Origin: Desulfobacterales bacterium
Lineage (GTDB): Bacteria > Desulfobacterota > Desulfobacteria > Desulfobacterales > JAUWMJ01
NCBI GenBank assembly: GCA_030613225.1
Contig: JAUWMJ010000075.1
Coordinates: 1 to 9,560 of the forward strand
DNA length: 9,560 nucleotides
Direction: 5' to 3'
Shown piece by piece: positions 6,384-9,560 of this stretch. The first letter of the stretch is position 1; every line of letters begins with the position of its first letter. A model generated the notes under the pieces. That model was not told where the DNA came from, did not search any database, and saw nothing but the letters and a program-made list of their open reading frames with translations. The position numbers were made by a program, and so were the translations under genes.

Positions 6384-7391
6384 TTAGAAAACGTCAATGC
6401 TATCTTCCGGGCAGTAGAGCCGGACTTCCTCTCCTAAATCCAAGTGGAGGCTTTTGAACACATCCTTGGGGATCAACACGCTAAGGGGTATCCCAACGTC
6501 AACCAGAGCTCGCACTTTGCTTTGTTCGTTCGCAAGCTGCATAAGAGTTCCTTTGAAGCTGTTATGCGTCGAGCAGTCCCTTTCTATTTGGTTAAGCTTC
6601 ACCGCACAGGGATCAATCGATATTCGAACAGGCCCCGTATTTTGAGAAGAAACACGCATCTTCAGGCCGCTTTGTAATACACAGTATTTGTTTCCTTTAG
6701 AATCGACTTCAATGTGGCCGCTAAAGATGTTTTCGTAGATGGATTGTGCAACCTTTCCTTCAAATAGAAAAACGGTTTTATCTGCCAGCCTTGAGGCTTG
6801 AATCATATCGTGAGTCGTAAAAATTACCGAAATTCCTTTTTCCCGGTTAATCTCTTTGATTATACGCTCAATATTGATCTGATTTTCTACATCCACACTG
6901 GCGGTAGGTTCATCCATAAGAATAACTTCCGGAAAGCAGGCAAGGGCTTGGGCAATTGCAACCCGATGGGTTTCTCCACCTGAGAGCTTATGGGCACTCG
7001 CATGCGTGAACATCCCCATTCCCACAAGACCCAGAAGTTCTTTAACGATTCTCTCCCGCTTTGACCTGGGTGTTTTACGTATCTTAAGTGGATATTCCAC
7101 ATTCTTAAAGACAGTTGTTGTAAACAAGAGAGGTTGTTGCTGGATGAGGACAACCTTACGGCGCAGGTCCATAAGCTTGCCGTTGGTGAAATTTACCATT
7201 TCTTTTTTAAACCATATGTCACCTGCACTGGGCCTGATGAGAAAGGCCATGATTTCCAAAAGCGTAGTTTTTCCTGCTCCGTTGGGTCCCAAAAGTCCAA
7301 GAATTTTGTTCTTCTCAAGGCTGAGCCTTTCCAGATTCAAAACCGTTCTTTGATCATAGGTCTTTATCAAGTTTTTCAATTCATATAGCAC
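6384..7391 (-). CDS. tupC: Tungstate ABC transporter ATP-binding protein with C-terminal TOBE/MOP-like domain
   Basis: The protein has 335 residues and is the cytoplasmic ATPase of an oxyanion importer. Nucleotide-binding motifs are complete: Walker A GPNGAGKTT (35-43), Q-loop around 84-86, signature LSGGE (136-140), Walker B VILMDEP with catalytic E161, D-loop SVD, and switch H194. After the ATPase (about 1-225) comes a 110-residue extension. Its last 60 residues (FKGTLMQLANEQSKVRALVDVGIPLSVLIPKDVF...) look like a TOBE/MOP oxyanion-binding fold, as in ModC. The start is a GTG only 3 bp after the tupB stop, with weak Shine-Dalgarno, so coupling to tupB is likely. The tungstate assignment rests on the tupA type, because the ATPase alone does not separate tungstate from molybdate. 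Confidence 0.88.
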   Translation of the reverse strand: MLYELKNLIKTYDQRTVLNLERLSLEKNKILGLLGPNGAGKTTLLEIMAFLIRPSAGDIWFKKEMVNFTNGKLMDLRRKVVLIQQQPLLFTTTVFKNVEYPLKIRKTPRSKRERIVKELLGLVGMGMFTHASAHKLSGGETHRVAIAQALACFPEVILMDEPTASVDVENQINIERIIKEINREKGISVIFTTHDMIQASRLADKTVFLFEGKVAQSIYENIFSGHIEVDSKGNKYCVLQSGLKMRVSSQNTGPVRISIDPCAVKLNQIERDCSTHNSFKGTLMQLANEQSKVRALVDVGIPLSVLIPKDVFKSLHLDLGEEVRLYCPEDSIDVF

Positions 7392-7394
7392 GGC

Positions 7395-8090
7395 CTACAC
7401 TCTCGCTTTCCCCTGAAAGTAATTAAAAAAAACATTCATCCCGAAACTTAGCATAAGGAGCACGATTCCAAGTGCTACGCTCAAGACAAACTCTCCCTTG
7501 TCATATTCCAGGGCCATTGCTGTGGTCATGGTCCGCGTGAAACCCTTGGCATTTCCGCCCAGCATCATACTGATCCCTACCTCGGCAATGACCCTGCCGA
7601 AGGCAACGATAATCGAAGCCACGATTCCGAAGCGGGCTTCTCGAATAATGATAATGGCTGTCTGGAAAACGTTGGCTCCAAGAGTCAAAGCCGTCTTGCG
7701 GTACCGGTCATCGATTCGGCTGATGGCAGCTATTGTAAAAGTGGTGACAATGGGAATGATAAGAATCATCTGGCCGATAATGATCGCCTTTTGGGTATAA
7801 AGGAGGTCAAATGCTCCGAATATTCCCCTCCTGGAGATAAAGGCATAAACAAAAAGACCGATTACCACCGTGGGCATGGCCAGTAAAGTATTAAGCACAG
7901 TAATAAGCAGACGTTTTCCATAAAACGGTCTGAACGCGATTAAAAACCCGGCAGGAATCCCAACAACACAGGCAATAAGTGTTGATATGGCGCTTACCTT
8001 CAAAGAGACCTGAACAATCACCAGAAGTTCATGGTCCATGGACCAGATGAGCAGCAAGGCTGACAGAAAGCTATCAATTAGAAAATCCAT
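7395..8090 (-). CDS. tupB: Tungstate ABC transporter permease
   Basis: This 231-residue inner-membrane protein has about five or six hydrophobic segments. It shows the binding-protein-dependent permease signature near 140-175 (ALTLGAN...GIVASIIVAFGRVIAEVG), the loop that docks on the ATPase. Conserved family stretches are NTLLAMPTVVIGLFVYAFISRRG and MMLGGNAKGFTRTMTTAMALEYDKGEF, typical of TupB/WtpB-like permeases. The ATG at 8090 has only a weak AGAG upstream. The gene is separated from tupA by 299 bp of structured non-coding DNA but is 3 bp from tupC. Confidence 0.9.
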   Translation of the reverse strand: MDFLIDSFLSALLLIWSMDHELLVIVQVSLKVSAISTLIACVVGIPAGFLIAFRPFYGKRLLITVLNTLLAMPTVVIGLFVYAFISRRGIFGAFDLLYTQKAIIIGQMILIIPIVTTFTIAAISRIDDRYRKTALTLGANVFQTAIIIIREARFGIVASIIVAFGRVIAEVGISMMLGGNAKGFTRTMTTAMALEYDKGEFVLSVALGIVLLMLSFGMNVFFNYFQGKARV

Positions 8091-8140
8091 AAAAATGGGG
8101 CTCTTTCAAAATTCGGTCGATTTTATATGCAACAATTGAA

Positions 8141-8283
8141 ACGTCCAACATCGAACGTCCAACGTCGAATTTTGAATAAGGTATTCTGCCGATTTATAAA
8201 CCGGCGGAGCACTTCGGTTCCTCAGCATAAACTCACCGATTTCATCATTCGATGTTCGACGTTGGATGTTCGATGTTGGACGT
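8141..8283. repeat. Inverted pair of 7-bp tandem-repeat arrays between tupA and tupB
   Basis: The left arm has four 7-bp units (ACGTCCA, ACATCGA, ACGTCCA, ACGTCGA; 8141-8168). The right arm at 8249-8283 has five units in inverse orientation. The unit consensus is ACRTCSA. Over 28 bp the arms are complementary except for one position, which would be a G:U pair in RNA, around an 87-nt core. The core contains a short hairpin, AACCG/CGGTT (8199-8203 with 8215-8219). No ORF, transposase or obvious target duplication is present. It fits a small non-autonomous or structural repeat element inserted inside the operon. Confidence 0.8.
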
Positions 8284-8342
8284 TCATTTTTTATTTCAGT
8301 TCATAGTTCAGTGTTTAATAGAATATGTTGCATTCAGATTTA

Positions 8343-8370
8343 CGACAGTTCAGGAGCCCTGAAATTGTCG
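8343..8370 (-). other. Strong stem-loop in the tupA-tupB gap
   Basis: CGACA-g-TTCAGG (8343-8354) pairs with CCTGAA-at-TGTCG (8358-8370): eleven base pairs, one small internal loop and a 3-nt terminal loop. No T-run follows on the minus strand, so it is not a simple terminator. It may protect the tupA mRNA 3' end or reduce read-through into tupB. Confidence 0.55.
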
Positions 8371-8379
8371 ATATGATGT

Positions 8380-8399
8380 TGCCAAGCACCTACTTGGCA
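8380..8399 (-). other. Stem-loop spanning the tupA stop codon
   Basis: TGCCAAG (8380-8386) pairs perfectly with CTTGGCA (8393-8399) around a 6-nt loop. The tupA stop codon (8390-8392) lies in the loop, and the last sense codons form one strand of the stem. There is no U-tract. It stands directly before the stem-loop at 8343-8370. Confidence 0.5.
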
Positions 8400-9295
8400 C
8401 CAGAGACTGCATCCGGAAAGAAGGCCTGTTGCCCCTCTATCTTGTAATTGGCTATTATACCCTGGGCTTTTGGCGACACCAGCCATTTAGCAAACCTGTC
8501 AGCCAGCTTGAACTTAACGTGGGAATATTTCTCAGGATTGATCGGGATAATTCCATAAGGGTTATAAAGCTCGGGGTCACCTTCGCACAGGATCTCAAGA
8601 TCAAGGCCTTCTTTTCGACCGTACTTATACTTCAAGTATGTTCCCCGGTCAACGAGGGTATATGCCTGTTTTTCCTCAGCGTATGTAAGGGTTTTGCCCA
8701 TGCCCTGTCCTATTGAAAAATACCATTTTCCAAGTCCGACCGGGTGCTGAAAGGAGACTTTTCGTTTTTTTCCCTTTTTTATGATTTCGGTGGTTACTGT
8801 CTTTATGGATAATCCGGTGGCCTTCCATAGTGCCTGTTCTTTGGTGTGTGTGCCGCTGTCATCCCCACGGGAGATAAACCTGGCCTTGCTTTTCCCAATT
8901 GCTTTTAACACCGCAGTAGCAGTGCGTTTACCTTTAATGCCGGCAGGATCTGCATCAGGGCCGACAATCACAAAATCATTATGCATTACCGCTAATCTGT
9001 ATGCACCATAGCCGTCTTTGACGAACTTTTCTTCCCTGCTTTTTGCATGCACAAAAATGATATCCACATTTCCGTCCATCCCGTCTCTGATTGCAGCCCC
9101 GGTTCCCTTGGCAATTACCTTAACCCGGATGCCGGTATCCTTCTTCAGTTGAGGCAGCAACACATCAAGCAATCCGGAATTTTCCGTACTCGTTGTTGTG
9201 GACATAGTCAGCAGCTTATCAGCCCCCACGGTTTTCCCTGGAACCATGCACATCATAAAAACCGCGGTTACAATCCATGTCACATATTTTTTCAT
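8390..9295 (-). CDS. tupA: Tungstate-binding periplasmic protein of the TupA type
   Basis: This 301-residue extracytoplasmic protein has a Sec signal peptide: MKKY, then a hydrophobic stretch and AxA-like cleavage near KTVGA|DK, about residue 24. The mature N-terminus contains TTTSTENSGLLDVLLPQLKK, the oxyanion-binding TTTS signature that separates TupA from ModA and WtpA. Further family stretches are VKVIAKGTGAAI, DGNVDIIFVHAKSREEKFV, HNDFVIVGP, SRGDDSGTHTKE and PYGIIPINPEKY. I chose the ATG at 9295; the overlapping GTG at 9298 is also possible, but the AGGAG at 9302-9306 is better spaced for the ATG. It captures tungstate for TupBC. It lies 12 bp after the PBP-domain gene. Confidence 0.93.
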   Translation of the reverse strand: MKKYVTWIVTAVFMMCMVPGKTVGADKLLTMSTTTSTENSGLLDVLLPQLKKDTGIRVKVIAKGTGAAIRDGMDGNVDIIFVHAKSREEKFVKDGYGAYRLAVMHNDFVIVGPDADPAGIKGKRTATAVLKAIGKSKARFISRGDDSGTHTKEQALWKATGLSIKTVTTEIIKKGKKRKVSFQHPVGLGKWYFSIGQGMGKTLTYAEEKQAYTLVDRGTYLKYKYGRKEGLDLEILCEGDPELYNPYGIIPINPEKYSHVKFKLADRFAKWLVSPKAQGIIANYKIEGQQAFFPDAVSGAK

Positions 9296-9301
9296 CACTT
9301 A

Positions 9302-9306
9302 CTCCT
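9302..9306 (-). promoter_or_regulatory. Ribosome binding site that decides the tupA start
   Basis: On the minus strand AGGAG lies six bases before the ATG at 9295 and only three before the GTG at 9298, favouring the ATG. It falls between the stop codon of the upstream gene (9308-9310) and tupA. Confidence 0.75.
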
Positions 9307-9307
9307 T

Positions 9308-9560
9308 TTAATCTGTTTTCGGTTCATCTGTTTTCGGTTCTTTTGTTTTTGATTCTTTTGGGAAAACCATTTTACTGCACAATCTCAGATCGTAGCCGTC
9401 AAGCTTCTGAGCTATATCGCGAAATTCAGGCTCATGAAGAAGACCCAGAAAAAGCTGAACCCCCTGTTCAAAGAAATGCTCCTTTGAAACAAGAAGATCG
9501 TATCTCTCCCAGCGAAGGGGAACAAAATCGAGATCCAACAGTCCTGCAACCGGCATGATA
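9308..9560 (-). CDS. PBP-like (COG1910/PF12727-type) domain protein, C-terminal end, truncated by window edge
   Basis: The frame is open to the right edge, so only about the last 83 residues are visible. LDLDFVPLRWERYDLLVSKEHFF, QLFLGLLHEPEFRDIAQKLDGYDLRLCSK is the end of the periplasmic-binding-protein-like domain found in COG1910 proteins. There it is often fused to a DNA-binding excisionase- or ModE-like HTH and linked to molybdate or tungstate genes. The N-terminus is outside, so the presence of an HTH cannot be seen. The last 15 residues are a charged repeat (ESKTK, EPKTD, EPKTD) beyond the domain end. It lies 12 bp before tupA, so it is probably the operon's own oxyanion sensor or regulator; this is inference. 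Confidence 0.72.
   Translation of the reverse strand, partial: IMPVAGLLDLDFVPLRWERYDLLVSKEHFFEQGVQLFLGLLHEPEFRDIAQKLDGYDLRLCSKMVFPKESKTKEPKTDEPKTD
9311..9355. repeat. 15-bp coding tandem repeat at the 3' end of the PBP-domain gene
   Basis: Two identical 15-bp units (9311-9325, 9326-9340) and one diverged unit (9341-9355) encode EPKTD, EPKTD and ESKTK. The length is a multiple of three, so unit number can change without a frameshift. It is likely a slippage-generated hydrophilic tail. Confidence 0.75.

Noticed and set aside
6490..6510. Further GTCAAC matches inside tupC (and in the PHP gene near 5348)
   Set aside because: These match only the six-base core, lack the TT prefix and neighbouring boxes, and lie in coding sequence, so they are taken as chance.
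7006..7353. Plus-strand frames of up to 115 aa opposite tupC
   Set aside because: They are antisense shadows of a complete ABC ATPase and show no recognisable domain.
9047..9558. Plus-strand frames opposite tupA and the PBP-domain gene
   Set aside because: Composition and position are those of antisense shadows; the minus-strand genes have clear family motifs and a ribosome binding site.

Overview
The window looks like part of a chromosome from an anaerobic, sulfate-reducer-type bacterium of the Desulfobacterota (Desulfobacterales-like). This is inferred from gene content: a fused TRAP permease followed by a universal stress protein, a 120-residue DksA, a tungstate-type (tupABC) ABC transporter, and intergenic inverted arrays of very short repeats. 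Base composition is moderate, with one clearly AT-richer gene at 1920-2948. No rRNA, tRNA, CRISPR array, transposase or phage gene was seen.

Layout. (1) 2-1740, plus strand: the C-terminal part of a 4TM/12TM-fused TRAP transporter permease, then an ATP-binding-type UspA protein, ending at a probable AU-rich terminator. (2) 1899-3006, minus strand: a single-gene unit for a protein combining a winged helix-turn-helix, a GHKL-type ATPase and a STAS-like (DUF4325) domain. Both ends carry a three-box TTGTCAAC array with the same 11 + 23 bp spacing. The upstream array includes the -35 of a near-consensus promoter placed so that the mRNA would be leaderless. (3) 3018-6342, minus strand: a probable operon dksA - PHP phosphoesterase (RNase AM/YciV-like) - rnc - Elp3-like radical SAM protein, with a candidate sigma70 promoter in front of dksA and an intrinsic terminator after the radical SAM gene. 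(4) 6384-9560, minus strand: a tungstate uptake operon, reading from the right edge: the C-terminal end of a PBP-domain (COG1910-like) protein, tupA, a structured 299-bp gap, tupB and tupC.

How they work together. The dksA operon groups a transcription regulator of rRNA promoters with one recognised rRNA-processing nuclease (RNase III) and a likely second one (RNase AM family), so it reads as a stable-RNA synthesis and maturation unit. The tup genes import tungstate, probably for tungsten-dependent formate dehydrogenases or aldehyde oxidoreductases encoded elsewhere. The upstream PBP-domain protein may sense the oxyanion.

The least ordinary parts are non-coding. One is the duplicated operator-like array around the HTH-ATPase-STAS gene. 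The other is a pair of architecturally similar elements at 4167-4320 and 8141-8283. Each has two inverted arms of about 30 bp built from 7- or 8-bp tandem units, around a core of 87-90 nt, although the unit sequences differ.
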